In this document: one piece after another, positions 33,617 through 45,961 of the stretch
Numbering within the stretch: the stretch's first letter is position 1
How the letters are laid out: each line of letters opens with the position of its first letter
Source of the DNA: Calcarisporiella thermophila CBS 279.70
Lineage: Eukaryota; Calcarisporiellomycota
Reading direction: 5' to 3'
Assembly (NCBI RefSeq): GCF_041956535.1
Contig: NW_027192210.1
Span: 380,021 to 444,020 of the forward strand
DNA: 64,000 nucleotides
The notes under the pieces: model-generated
What the model was told of the DNA's origin: nothing
What the model saw: only the letters and a program-made list of their open reading frames with translations
The model's database searches: none
Made by a program: the position numbers and the translations under genes

Positions 33617-34688
33617 ATGGCAAGCAAAAAAAGTAATGGTAAAGTCAAAATTCAATAACGAATAAGAATCTCAATCCCGTCTTATCAAACAACCGCATAA
33701 TTTAATAGAACCAGGTTTACCGGTTAAGATTTATCTTATCCTCTACAATGCCCTTAATTACTTCGGGTGGGCTTACGTGCTCTTCCTCACTGTGAAAAGC
33801 CTCGTTAATACTGGCGATTATACTAAGACTTACGATGCAATTGGCAAGCCACTACTGGTAGTCCAAAGTGTTATGGCGCTAGAAGTAAGTATCTAGTCGA
33901 GCAGTGATTATATTTATAATAGCACTCATTTTTTTTATGCTTTACCCTCTAGATTTTCCACTCTCTTTTTGGTATATATTTCCATATCTTTTACAATTTC
34001 AAAACTATGCATTAAGTATTTTATTGGCATAGGGTTGGTACGCAGTCCTGTCATGACTACAATAATTCAAGTGTTTTCGCGCCTCTTCCTTGTGTGGGCC
34101 GTGGTTGATCAATTCCCTTTTCCCGAGGTTTTTTTTCCCTTATTTTCTCGATTCACAGAGACAATAATATGACAAATATTTGTCTATTTGAAGATTCGTG
34201 AGCATTGGGCATATAGCACAATGGCGATAGCATGGGCGATTACCGAAGTAGTGCGCTATGCTTATTATGCTTTGGGCTTGATTGGAAGCCAACCAGGGTT
34301 TTTAGTATGGTGCCGGTAATATACCAAAGTTTTCTTTTATTTTCAATCATAATCGATTATTAATTTTCTCTTATCTTTAGTTACACCTTCTTCTATATTC
34401 TTTACCCACTTGGTGCGGGTAGTGAGGCAGCTCTTATAAAATTTTCGCTACCTTTTGCAAAATCAATTAGTCCCCTTTTGTATTACGGTTATATTTTGAT
34501 TTTGTTCACGTATATACCAGGTAAATTATCATTTTGCGCTGCATTGTGAATATTTAATACATGGTTGCTTGGGACTAATAGGTTTCTACACGATGTACTC
34601 GCACATGATCCGTCAGAGGAGGAAGTATGTAAAAGGTGGCAGCAAAGGTGCTACAGAAGCGAGCAGGAAGGCAAGGAAGATCGACTAA
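33617..34688 (+). CDS. PHS1: Very-long-chain (3R)-3-hydroxyacyl-CoA dehydratase Phs1/HACD
   Basis: Seven exons (33617-33638, 33709-33884, 33953-33971, 34033-34127, 34194-34315, 34381-34520, 34582-34688) give 226 residues, the usual length of this family. The protein starts MASKKSNEPGLPVKIYLIL and is mostly hydrophobic, with about six membrane helices. Motifs include FHSLFGLVRSPVMTT, WAITEVVRYAYYAL and ILYPLGAGSE. The last carries the catalytic Tyr and, seven residues later, Glu. The enzyme dehydrates 3-hydroxyacyl-CoA in the ER fatty acid elongation cycle that feeds sphingolipids. The C-terminus is Lys/Arg-rich (RKARKID), consistent with ER retention. The first exon has only 22 nt and the third only 19 nt. 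Confidence 0.95.
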
Positions 34689-34976
34689 GGATTAAGGACT
34701 TTTTTGGAGCGGCTTAAAATAATGCTTAGTAAATTAAGTGATATTCCCATTATTTTCTTATTAGCTCCTTTTAAGAGTGATTATTGGAAATAAATTTGAT
34801 TAACGGTTAAAGAATACAAAACTATAATAGCTGAAAAATATAAGCATTAATTCACAATAATATCAACTTTTGATTTGGCTGCGACTTTGTTATTACACAC
34901 TCTCATTGTTGTTGTCATTATCAATTAATTATTTTTTCGCGTCATCATGCTGAGCTTGCAAATCTTCACTTTTTCT

Positions 34977-35742
34977 TTATTTCTGCAGTTCCTCTAGCAG
35001 CTTGCTGTGTAAAAAAGAATTAAGAATAAATAGCCCGGAAGTACCACTAACCAAGCGATGGGCTGATAGCATCGGCTGATAGGATTCGGGCTGAATTATC
35101 CCACCGCGCACTAGCACGCTCCCGAATATGTCCTCCGGATCAGGAATCCGGCCAAACGGTGCTGGATTTCGTAGATCAGGGATATGTAACCAGCCCTCTT
35201 GCTGATATTTAGCCATAGATATTATTTCATCGCTTTGGTGCGCTTGCTTGGAAATTACATTGTGAAGTAGATCACGGAAAAGCTCATTCTCAAGAAATTT
35301 ATTGGGATTGAGACTTGGCGGAGTATCAGTTTTATCCCATTCACCCTTTCCTCCATTCACATTCAGCCAACCTATAATAGCCTTCTCTCGGTTTTTGCCA
35401 ATCTGTTGCGGCGAGAGAAAACTTAAGGCATAGTATCGTGAATAATCAGGGCCAGCCTTATGATTTGGAGGCCCATGGCATGGGTGATAATAGAGGGAAG
35501 AGTGACCTTTTGGAATAATTATTTCTTCAGCAATAAAGAAGGGATATACGCTAAAGATAGTCGAAAATACCTTGATAACCTGGTTGTATGCGTTTAAGCA
35601 GGTCATGGAAAGGTCGGGAAAATTAAAACTTAGCATATATTAAGTATTTACCTGGATCAACTAAAGATTTTGGGATGTTAATATATCGTGGCGACGATGT
35701 ACTGAAAGCTCTCCCTGACAAGCGGATATGTGTGAATCTCAT
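34977..35742 (-). CDS. Probable mitochondrial protein, unknown function
   Basis: The first exon (35652-35742) encodes MRFTHIRLSGRAFSTSSPRY, a typical mitochondrial presequence. The main exon (34977-35524) encodes a soluble domain with EIIIPKGHSSLYYHPCHGPP, YALSFLSPQQIGKNREKAI, KYQQEGWLHIPDLRNPAPFG and a final HSKLLEELQK. A 9-nt exon at 35571-35579 (adding GYQ) may sit between them. With it the protein has 215 residues, without it 212, and both keep the frame. I do not recognise the family. The N-terminal motif suggests matrix or inner-membrane targeting only. There is no hydrophobic helix in the domain. Confidence 0.7.
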
Positions 35743-35949
35743 TTTATTTTCCAATATTCCACCTCGACAACTCTTGCTTTAAAAATAATATATATTTAGA
35801 GTCGAGGGCAGTCACGCTATCTAAAGTAAAAAGTTTGCGGCCTTCTTCTTGAGTAGAATCAAAAAGCAGATCAATTAGGTCGATCCACTTTTCCCATCTA
35901 TTCCGGCGGATGCATCAGTGGAGTACGACTCTTAAAAATTTAGTGTAAA

Positions 35950-38446
35950 ATGGCGGCTGACAAGGTGGGGGTTAACAACCCTCATGATCTACCGGTGATT
36001 AACTTTGTTATTGTCGATGAGTATTCTTGTTTTAACCATTAATTTCAAAATTCATTCTCGTAGTTCTTATACTCGATACCGCCACAACCTCATCCTGCTG
36101 CATCCATGCATGCCGGCGTGCTTACAACCGCTCCAGCTCCCCCTCCTCCACCCCCGCCTCCTCCAACTCAATCAATTAACATAGAGCCAGCCATTAATAT
36201 ACCCCAGCTGGCAGATTTCGCCTCGTCTATGGTTTATGCTATGTGGCATACCCGACGTCCGTCCGTGACTTCTCTATATATGCCAGAAGGATCAACGATG
36301 AATTCATCCCATTCTAATTCTGACAGCTCATCTTCTCCGAGTCATGCATTCAAAAAATTTTGCACTCAAGTAAGATTTTCTCTTTTGCTCAAACATACTC
36401 CCTTACTCTTTCTATGTCTTTTTTTTCTCTTCTACTTTCTTCCTTGGCTTTTTTGATTTTGTTTTAATTTCCTCCTTCTTTTTCTTTTTCATCTTATAGA
36501 CTTTAACAGCAACGCAATTGTCAGAATCTGTCGTTTTGCTTAGCCTCAAATACATTGCGAAACTACTCCAGAGTAATCCGGCTATCCAGGGTGCAGAGGG
36601 CTCCGAATATCGGCTCTTCACGGTTGCTCTCATGCTTGCAAATAAGTTTCTTGATGATAATACTTACACCAACAAAACATGGTCTGACCTTACTGGCCTA
36701 CGCCTCTTTGAGCTAAATATTATGGAGATTGAGTTTCTGGACGTTTTGCGTTTCCGTCTCTTTGTATCGGTCAAGGAATTTAATGACTGGAAGTCGATAC
36801 TCGATGCATTTCGTCGCAAAGAACGGGAAGCGCAACAGCGCCAATTTTATGAGGAGGCCCTTCGTAACTTTGGCCTGCTATCTTTCCAACAGCAGCAGCA
36901 GCAACAGCAACACCAGCAAGAGTGGGCCGCACATCAACATGAGGCTATTCGACAGGCTAATGCTGCCGCCGCCGCTGCAGCTCAGCGTCATCAACAACAG
37001 CAGCAGCAACAAAATGAGTATCAGCTCTATCTGCTCCGACAGCAGCAACCACATCTGCACCAGCCCGATTTTAGCAGGCCTCTGGTACGAATACCACTTA
37101 TCTCTCGTCTTCCCCAACCCACCATGTACATGCTACCCACGCCACAGCAGACACCGCACACTACAATAGAGCCTCACCGAGCGCCCTCACAAACAGTAGT
37201 GCCACCCCCCCACCCCTCCTATTATTCCTCGGGCCATCCTAGTTCCAATTTTGCCACAACATGTCCAAGCAACCCAGTTAATCCAGCACCGGCTCTTCCT
37301 TATCCCAACGCGCCTCCTCCTCAGCCACATCATCACGCTACGACCTCGACTCTCCAATACCATAGTAATCCTCCGAGACCATCGCAACACTATCCGCCGC
37401 CCGCTCCATATCCTCAAGGAAATCAACTCCCATATGAAACTGTCCCCACTTTTGCACATTCTCCACAAAACATGAATCCTCACCATGGACTGGTCCCAGC
37501 AGTGGCCTCTCTCTCCCAACCGCCTGCTCAGAGCCACTACGCTCAAACTCCGCCGGAGCACCGACCCATTCCCACAGACCATCGGTCACCACTCCCAAGT
37601 TTAGCTCGGCCCCCTCCCTCGTCTCAACCCGCGCCTACAATATCTCTTTCACAGAATCGGCCCATCACAACCAAACAAGCACACGAATTATCCCAGATAC
37701 AAATTCCACCTCACGATCCCTCCTCCACTAACATGGCTGTTGTTGCCTACAGCCTCACTGCAACGATGGCGGTAATGGTTCCCGGAGCTGCTCTCGCTGT
37801 TGCACGTGCTCTGAAACAGCATCAGGAAATGCAACGTTCATCAAGTGATTTGCGAGATAACGCCAATATATCATCCTCTTCTGAGAATCTGACTCGCGAA
37901 GAAGAGCAACGGCAAGGTAGGCGCGCAATGGAGAGTCTACAGAAGTGGAATGAGGAAGGCAGATCGGGAAGGATATTAAAGCAAGAAGGGGGAAGTCCGG
38001 ACGTCCATCGCCCCTCTGAGAGCATCACAATGAACACTTCTCCAATGGCTTATACAACTACAACTGGAGATGAAAATAGAGGAGGATGGGCCACATCCCA
38101 CTATTCTTCTGGCCATCAGCACCCACATCCACATCCACCACCGCCGACGCAGTCCACTGGCTCAGAAGGAGCTGGCGGTTATCCCGTCAGCTATCAAATG
38201 ATGCCTCATTCTATTGCCGCCTCCGCTAATGTGCAGTCATTTCAACCTCCGCCGTACATATATGGTCAAGCGCCCCCGCCTTCTCAACAAGCCTCCACAA
38301 TGAGTGTCTCTTCAGCAGGCATGGCAGCGGGCACTCAACCCCCCGCTACCTATACATATTACATGCAGCCCTCCATGAATTATGTGCCTGGAAGACCTCC
38401 GCCTGCACCCGAAAATTACACCTACCATCCTTCGTCTAACCGTTGA
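35950..38446 (+). CDS. Clg1/Pcl-type cyclin with Gln/Pro/His-rich tail
   Basis: The cyclin box is split by an intron (about 36370-36499). Upstream are LADFASSMVYAMWHTRRPS and FKKFCTQ; downstream are LSESVVLLSLKYIAKLLQS, ALMLANKFLDDNTYTNKTW and IMEIEFLDVLRFRLFVSV. The latter are typical of Pho85-type fungal cyclins, which activate a CDK in nutrient and cell-cycle control. The last exon (36500-38446) adds over 500 residues of low complexity. This includes poly-Gln (about 36889-36915 and 36993-37011), a poly-Ala run and Pro/His-rich stretches, as seen in Clg1. The first exon is taken to begin at ATG 35950 (MAADK), but its donor is unclear because several in-phase GT sites exist. Family level is firm, orthology is not. 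Confidence 0.8.
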
Positions 38447-39586
38447 AGAGCATTTTGCAAATTTTTATTATTTTATGTTTGAAGATTCTCCGTTGACTCT
38501 ATTAATTAACTCTTATTATATATGAGTGAACTTGAATTTTTTTTCCTGTGTATTTTCAAATATCTTTTATTTTGTTTCCAGTGTTTCCAATTGTTGCTTT
38601 ATATATATTAGTTTTTTTTTATGTAATATCCCCTCGCAAGATCCATTCTTCTTGTTTCTTTCTTCCTTCCCCTCGGCATCCTCTTTGCTTGCGAATCTTT
38701 TCTTTCTCCCTATGATAGTGTGCTTATGGGAATTTACATTATTTTCTTCTAACTTACTCCTCCTCTATCTATAAAGTATATATATTTTATTATCCTCTTT
38801 TTATATATTCTGAATAAATCCATCAATCTAAGGTTGGTTGTACCAATAGCGGCGTATGCGTACGACCTCTTCTCTTCTTGAACTCATATATATCCTCGAC
38901 CCGCCATTGGTGTCTCCAAGAAACACTTAATAATGGCTAAAAGTTATGGAATGAAGTTGTTCCCTATTATGTGCATTTGTGCAATTTTTTTCCTAGCTGC
39001 CAAGTGTTTAAGCCCTCTCACATGACTTTCAAGGTCATATCTACAATGAATATCTCTTTGCAGAGTAAGGGCGCTAGGAACTCCCCTTTCGAAAGGTAAC
39101 ATGTGGTGATGATAGCATTTGCATAAGCAGGTTGTGACTGTGAAAATCCAACCCCGCAATCTTATTTCTTTACTAATGCAAAGGAGAGAGCTTAAGGAAG
39201 CCCATGCGGCTGTCAGATCTGAACCGCACTAGACCGTAGCAGTATATCGCTGATGAAATGCGGCATCTTTCCGGTTCCGCAGCGTAACCTATTGTCTCTA
39301 CGTCGCTCTCGTCATCGATAGAGATGAGGTTTTCTCAATAAATAGGCCAAAGTTTAGTAGTTCACCAATGACCACGCTATTTTGCCGCTTTAGCTTTTGT
39401 TCCCATTTCAGGTTAAGGCAAAAGACTCAAAGTTCGTGTTCATGATGGAGAGCCTCAATGTTATAAAAGTGCGCCCTGCTCTCTTAGCCATTTTTTTTTC
39501 CCTTGTCCCGTTGCGGCCCAACCTTTTTCTGTTTTTCTCATCCCACATTTTCTGGCTTCTTCTTCCTTCCAAAAAAAAAAGTTGCT
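38447..39586. other. 1.1 kb spacer: cyclin 3' end and sugar transporter promoter
   Basis: The left part is T-rich and fits a 3' UTR. The right part (39180-39580) contains pyrimidine runs before the transporter start. Open frames here show no recognisable domain. I see no RNA gene. Confidence 0.4.
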
Positions 39587-41364
39587 ATGAAAATTGTAAA
39601 CAATATTTATGTGATCGGAGGTTTCGCCGCTGTTGCTGGCATATTATTTGGATTTGACATAGGAAGTAACAGCGGTGTAATCAATACAGTGCAATATAAG
39701 ACTTACTTTGATCATCCAAATGAGACTCTCCAAGGCGGGATCAACAGTTCCCTCTCTGCTGGGTGTTTCGTCGGCGCGATAATTTCCAGCTACCCAGCGG
39801 ATAAGATTGGTCGTAAGATGTCAATCATCCTTGCAGCCGCCATCTTTGTTCTAGGCGCCATCATTCAGTCTGCCTGTAACGGGCATGCGATGCTTATCGC
39901 TGGTCGTGTGTTGGCCGGGCTCTCCGTGGGAATGACTTCCAACATCGTGCCATTATATCAAAGTGAAATTGCGCCTGAGAAAGTCCGTGGTCGCCTAGTG
40001 TCAATACAACAGTGGGCAATCACCTGGGGCATTTGCATTTCGTTCTGGATTCAGTACGGCTGCTCGAAAATCGACGGACAAGCTGCCTTCCGTATCCCAT
40101 ACGGAGTGCAGGCTATACCAGCGCTGTTGCTATTTTTCGGTATGTTTTTCTTTCCGCGATCCCCTCGTTGGCTTATGGATCATGATCGGGAAGAAGAAGC
40201 TCTCCGTGTCCTAGCTGACATTCACGGGGAAGGAGATGTTAATCACCCGTATGTGCAGCGTGAATTCAGCCAAATTAAAGAGGCAATCCGATTTGATCGC
40301 GAAATAGCGGCGCGCTCTTATCTTGAGTTACTAAAACCTGGGTTGTTCAAGCGCGTGTTTCTTGGTGTAGCTCTTCAAGCTTGGCAGCAGCTGACGGGAA
40401 TGAACATTATCATGTTCTATGTAGTATATCTCTTCGAGCAGGTAAATTATATTTTAATATTTCAGATTATGGATATTCAGTTGATACTGAACCAAAATTC
40501 CGATACAAAGGCGGGTAAAGCTGAGCAAGAAGCAAATCTTGTAGCCTCAGGTGTCAGTTACGTTGTAAATGTAGTCATGACGGTTCCAGCAATTATTTAT
40601 GTAGATAAATGGGGGCGCCGACCCACACTTATTGCCGGATCTGCTGCCATGGCTACCTTCCTATTCATCATTGGAGGTATTATGGGTGGTATTGGCAAGC
40701 CGCCTGTTGATGATCCAAATTCACAAACAAAAACGACCGTTTCTGGGTGGGATATGCAAGGCAACACTGCTGCGACAAACGCGATTATTGCAATGGTATA
40801 TTTCTTTGTTGCATCCTTTGCCACAACGTGGGGACCCATAGGTCTGTATTATCTCATAATCATTTAGAATGTCGATCTATTTAATTTATTATATTCAACT
40901 GTGTTTACTTTATAATGGACATAGGATGGATTTATCCAGCGGAAATTTTCCCAATGCGTGTACGAGCTAAGGCAACCGCACTTTCCACTGGCTCAAATTG
41001 GCTGTTTAACTGGATTCTAAACTTCTTTGTGCCTATTCTTATGAGCAAACTAACCTATGGGCTCTATATTCTCTTTGGAGCATTCAATTTCCTAATGACC
41101 GCACATGTCTTTTTCCAGTATCCAGAGGTGAGTGCATAGTCAGTTGTGAAAGAAAGCAATGCATATTTTATATTATTTTACCTTGATATTTAGACTAAGG
41201 GTCGTACGCTAGAGGAAATGGACGAGATCTTTGCAGCTGGTTATAGTCCATGGCGGAAAAAGAAGATTAATGAAGCAACCCGAGAAGCAAATCTCGAAAA
41301 GGGACAGGATACTAATAAGGAAGAAAAAGAGAAAGAAGAAGGTCAACCACCGGAGGTCGCGTAA
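39587..41364 (+). CDS. MFS sugar (hexose) transporter
   Basis: Four exons (39587-40441, 40511-40841, 40925-41127, 41194-41364) give 519 residues with twelve predicted membrane helices. Sugar-porter signatures are present: GFDIGSNSGVINTVQ in helix 1, DKIGRKMS between helices 2 and 3, GRVLAGLSVGMTSNIVPLYQ, PRSPRWLM before the central loop, QAWQQLTGMNIIMFYVVYLF in helix 7, DKWGRRPTLI and GWIYPAEIFPMRVRAKATAL. The family imports hexoses by proton symport or facilitated diffusion at the plasma membrane. The first intron (40442-40510) is 69 nt, in frame and without a stop. Splicing it out joins LFEQ to AGKAEQEANL, which fits the family better than read-through. The C-terminal tail is highly charged. 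Substrate is unknown. Confidence 0.93.
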
Positions 41365-41979
41365 TAAAGGGAGAGATCAAGAGGTGACGATATTTAATGT
41401 ATTTGAATTCAGGTGTGGGGACGTCGCTATTTAATGCCTTATGTATTTCATTATACTTTTTGCCTTTATTTCTGTCATGGTTGGGATCACGTCAATATGT
41501 TAATACTACCTCCTCTGCTTTTATGTATTCTGTATCCTTTTATTCAATCCAATAAAGGGGAAAGATTAAAGGGCTCTCATTATTAGGTGATTCTTTGGGA
41601 AATCTATTATTTCATCTTAAAAATCAAATCATATTGGCAGAGTTTGTATTGGTGATTACTGGGGCTACATTTTTTTTGGTATTGGGCTTTTAGGAAAGCT
41701 GGAATCTGAAGATTGCATGAATCTGAGTTCAAAAGAGTTTTGAGTCACACGTATGATAATCTCGAAGGAAAAATGATTGTAGATGGTAGGTAAACCTTAT
41801 CTCACTTCACACCACGAGGACAGCATTTTTTTGACATTTGAGATAATATCAAAGATCTATATCCAAGTGCTTAACCCAGAGAGCAAAGCAAATACAGCGG
41901 GATAAATTTTTAGGGGGGGACTTCCCTACAGCTTTCTCACGCTCCAATTCTCTCTATATTTATTACGATATATCTCTAA
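41365..41979. other. Intergenic, no gene seen
   Basis: About 615 nt of AT-rich DNA between two plus-strand genes. It should hold the transporter 3' UTR and the oxidase promoter. Confidence 0.4.
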
Positions 41980-43537
41980 ATGGCTAGACAAGGAAACCGC
42001 ATTCTCATTGTAGGAGGTGGCTGCTTTGGGCTCTCCACTGCTCTGGCTCTCTCTGGAGACCCTTCCCTCCACATTACGGTCTTCGACCGTGCCCAAATTC
42101 CGTCGCGTGATGCAGCCTCCAATGACACCACCAAATTAGTACGCATGGACTATGGAAATGACGTTCTCTACCAGGATCTCACCATCGAGGCCCTTCCAAT
42201 TTGGCGCAAATGGAACTCAGAAGCCAGACGCCGGTACGGCCAGGATGTTTTCACTGAATCTGGAATCCTCTTTCTTTCTCGGGACCACTTGGGGGAGTAT
42301 GAAAAAAGGAGTATGGCAAACTTATCTCAAGTGTTGCCTGAAGCTCTAAAGACGCTTTCGCACCAGGATGTACAGAGGGAGTATCCACAGTTCCATAGGC
42401 ATTGGAATATTGGATATCTGAATAAACAAGACGGGTGGTGTTTTGCTGAGCTGGCTATCCGACTAGTTGCGGACATTTGCCTGGAACGCAAAGTGAAATT
42501 TATAGTTGGAAAAGCAGGAGAGTTTAAGAGTTTTGTGTGGAGGAATGGTAGAGTTTGCGGAATCATGACGCAGGACGGTGGGCAATATTATGGGGATAAG
42601 GTGGATGATAACTTGTTTTGATTATTATTTAAAAAATGCTTAGGTTAACGGGCAAACTACTTAGATTATTATGGCAATTGGAAGCTGGACAGGCTCCTTA
42701 CTTCCAGGGATGAATAATATAATCACGGCAACGGGTCATCCTGTTATGCATTTCAAAATTCCCGAGCAACTCCGTGGTAGATATCTTTCAGATGTATTTC
42801 CAGCATGGGAGGCAGACACACCCAATACCGGTAGGATAAATAATAATATCGATCTTTTCTCTTTCTGTTCTCCTTTTCATTCCAACGCTTAATCGAAACT
42901 CTGCTATCACAGGTTTCTATGGCTTCCCCTCAAAACCTGACGGCGACTTAAAGATAGCTATTCATTCACCCGGTTATATTAACACAATCTCTACAAACAG
43001 CAATGGTGTTGTATCAGTTCCTCGAACCATTGTAGATCATCCTAATGATACTATCCCACATGAGATTTTAACCAAAACACGCGCTTTCTTACGAAATTGC
43101 CTACCCGAGATCGCTGACCTAGAAATTACAAAAGCAAAATTATGCTGGTATGGAGACCGTTATTGGATAGCTCGCGCAGTGATTTAAAATATCCAGAATT
43201 TTCTTATATATATAATAGGTATTGCGACACCTTCGATGGGAATTTTATCGCAGACTATCACCCATCACTTCCTGGTGTTTTCGTTCTCGCAGGTGATAGT
43301 GGTCATGGTATGAAGTTTCTTCCAGTAATCGGAGAGAAAGTACGTGGTATCATTGAAAAAGATGCAACCTTGTTGAAGAGGTATAGTGCGTGGAGTTGGA
43401 GAGAACCTCAAGTAGGTAAAGCAATAGTATTTGATGCCATGCGTTCCAATCAGAATGGCGATGATCGCAAAGAACTACGCGATTCGAGAATGGCAAGAAG
43501 TGAGGAGTTGTTCAGACACCAAACAGCACGACTTTAA
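41980..43537 (+). CDS. FAD-dependent amine oxidase (fructosyl-amine / saccharopine oxidase type)
   Basis: Four exons (41980-42600, 42665-42830, 42913-43147, 43219-43537) give 446 residues, normal for the DAO/MSOX family. The Rossmann dinucleotide motif VGGGCFGLSTALAL lies at about residues 11-24. It is followed by the adenine-binding acidic residue (ITVFDRAQIP) and NDTTKLVRMDYGND. The C-terminal part has MAIGSWTGSLLPG, CWYCDTFDGNFIADYHPSL and LAGDSGHGMKFLPVIGEKV, the flavin and substrate end typical of fructosyl amino acid, saccharopine and sarcosine oxidases. These enzymes oxidise secondary amines and produce H2O2, often in peroxisomes. The protein ends in TARL, not far from a PTS1 in form but not a standard SKL. 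The true substrate cannot be read from sequence. Confidence 0.88.
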
Positions 43538-44090
43538 TTAAATAAATATATACATATTTATATGCTCATTCCACAATGGTTGACAAGGTTATTAACAAGG
43601 AATATACTGTATATCTCCTTGATNNNNNNNNNNNNNNNNNNNNNNNNNNNNNNNNNNNNNNNNNNNNNNNNNNNNNNNNNNNNNNNNNNNNNNNNNNNNN
43701 NNNNNNNNNNNNNNNNNNNNNNNNNNNNNNNNNNNNNNNNNNNNNNNNNNNNNNNNNNNNNNNNNNNNNNNNNNNNNNNNNNNNNNNNNNNNNNNNNNNN
43801 NNNNNNNNNNNNNNNNNNNNNNNNNNNNNNNNNNNNNNNNNNNNNNNNNNNNNNNNNNNNNNNNNNNNNNNNNNNNNNNNNNNNNNNNNNNNNNNNNNNN
43901 NNNNNNNNNNNNNNNNNNNNNNNNNNNNNNNNNNNNNNNNNNNNNNNNNNNNNNCCAGACGATTGCTATCTATGAATTTCGAAATAATAAATGTGACTGC
44001 ATATTGCAGCGCCACATTTATGGTTCATATAAGACACAAAGCCTACAGTTCGTGTCGATCATTTGAATCGAGACGCGACAAATCTTGAAG
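43538..44090. other. Intergenic region containing an assembly gap
   Basis: The spacer between the oxidase and the Ran-binding gene includes 331 unknown bases (43624-43954). The known flanks are AT-rich and hold no gene. Confidence 0.5.
43624..43954. other. Assembly gap (run of N)
   Basis: 331 consecutive N characters. The true length and content are unknown. Apparent open frames through it are not real evidence for genes. Confidence 0.99.
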
Positions 44091-45781
44091 ATGAACAAGG
44101 TGAGTGCAGAATGTGTGACTAGAGATTGATTGATTTCGAAGATGGATCATTCAAATTATCCTTTTTTTTTACCCTCTTTATGGTTTATTTACATATTCAG
44201 GATTCAATCCATTCAGATCGTAAAGATGAAGTAAAACCTAGGTATGTTGACTTTGATTGATTCTAAGCTCCTGATGGCTTCATCGCAATTTTATTAATAA
44301 TAATTGTTCTGTTCTCTAGTCCGGAAGATGCCGGTTCGAAGGAATCGGTGAAAACAATTCAGAAAAAGGTCAAGGATATGGCTTGCAACGATCCTATCAA
44401 TCAGGAGGAAAATGTCTCTCAAGATCCCCCAGCCCCTCCAGCTACTACCGAAAAGAATAGTGAACCTTCTGGTACAGTTCGAAGAAAGAATATGGAGGAA
44501 ACACAGGAGGAACGAGAATTTGAGAAGAAACGACGCATAGACATCAACGACCAGAACTTAGAAGCCGAGAGCTCTCTCGACAGTTCAAAAGAAAACGCAG
44601 CTAAAAAGAGTGCCGAAGAAAGCACAGAGAAGGAGCTGAAAAGCAATTCCATTCCAAATAACCCATTCCTGAAAGCTTCGACAAATTCGACGAGCTGGGA
44701 TGATTTAGTAGAAGAACAGGGTAGCGAGGACACAAAAAACAATGTCACAGATTCTAACAAAGCAACTGCTAAACCAGGAGCAACAACTAAAGCTATCACA
44801 CCGGCAGAAGAATCTACTACTGAAAATAATTCTGCATTAAAAGGGGAATCGAAGCCAGCAGTTAAGGTAATTTCTGGTGCTATTATTACGCCTCGGTTAT
44901 GATGTTAACTATTCTACATTAATAGGGATTCGGATTTAAGATGGCCTCCACCACATCTCCATTTACCTCGTTTTCATCCGGGAAAACTTCTGAATCCCCG
45001 TTCTCCTCCCTGACATCCTTTTCCTCTAAAAAAGAAGAGAGCAATGGACAAAAGGCATCTCCATTCGCTGCCTCAAATTTAACATCAGAGAAGCAATCGT
45101 TTGATTCTTTGCTTTCCTCTTCGGGAACAGGGGACGATAAGGGGGAAAAGGATGACAAATTAGCAATATCAGCATCAATGATCGGGAGTGCGCCAAAAAG
45201 CACATTACAAGAGCAAGAAGGTATTCATCGCTTTTTCTATTCCACTTAGCCTTTTTGAATATTCACGCTGGAGTTATTTGTTTTTTGTTCAGTTATAACT
45301 GGAGAAGAAGACGAAGAAATGCTTCATCAACTAAGAGCAAAGCTTTACGCGATGGATGATGAACGGCAATGGAAAGAGCGCGGTGTCGGTAACTTGCGGA
45401 TAAATGTGAGCAAAGAAAACCCCAAGGCAGCACGGCTAGGTGAGACTTTTTCAAACATATCCTCCTCACTATCATATAGCTCATAACCCATACAATTTTG
45501 ATAGTCATGCGAGCAGATGGTGTTTTAAGAGTTATCCTAAATGTAGCCATTTTTTCCGGGATGTCCTGTGAATTATCGCAAGAAAAATTTGTTCGTTTGA
45601 TTGCATTTGAAAACAGCAAACCAGTCCATTTTGCCATCAAGGTAAATTGAATACTCAATCTTCCTCGGCGATTTTGATTCCAGCTAACCTATCGACTCTT
45701 TTGAAGGCACCCAACAAGAATGCGGCCCTGGACCTATTTGAAGCCATTCAAGACCGCCTCGAAGTAGTCGGCCAAAATTAG
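44091..45781 (+). CDS. YRB2: RanBP1-domain protein of the Yrb2/RanBP3 type
   Basis: Seven exons (44091-44099, 44201-44241, 44320-44866, 44926-45220, 45293-45439, 45505-45641, 45707-45781) give 416 residues. The first exon has only nine nt (MNK). The N-terminal two thirds are charged, with KKRRIDIN, a likely nuclear signal, and a few FG/F-rich spots (NPFLKAS, KGFGFKM). The RanBP1 domain occupies the last 130 residues: [40 protein letters not shown] and [12 protein letters not shown]. This order is that of yeast Yrb2/Hba1 and RanBP3, nuclear cofactors of Crm1 export that bind RanGTP. Nup50/Nup2-type proteins also carry this domain but have other N-termini. Confidence 0.85.
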
Positions 45782-45961
45782 TCTACGCATTTAAATGTAG
45801 AATGTTACATAATGATTTGTCATTTTTTATATATACGATCTTTTTCTTGTTTTTAAAGGGAGGTTTTGCAGGTTGATAGTTTATTGTCAAGAACATTAAT
45901 AACAATAATAATAACAATAAAAAAAAAAGAGATCTATTGCATTTTTTCACGTTGCGACTGC

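Noticed and set aside
43562-44088. Open frames running through the N stretch
   Set aside because: They are artefacts of translating unknown bases.
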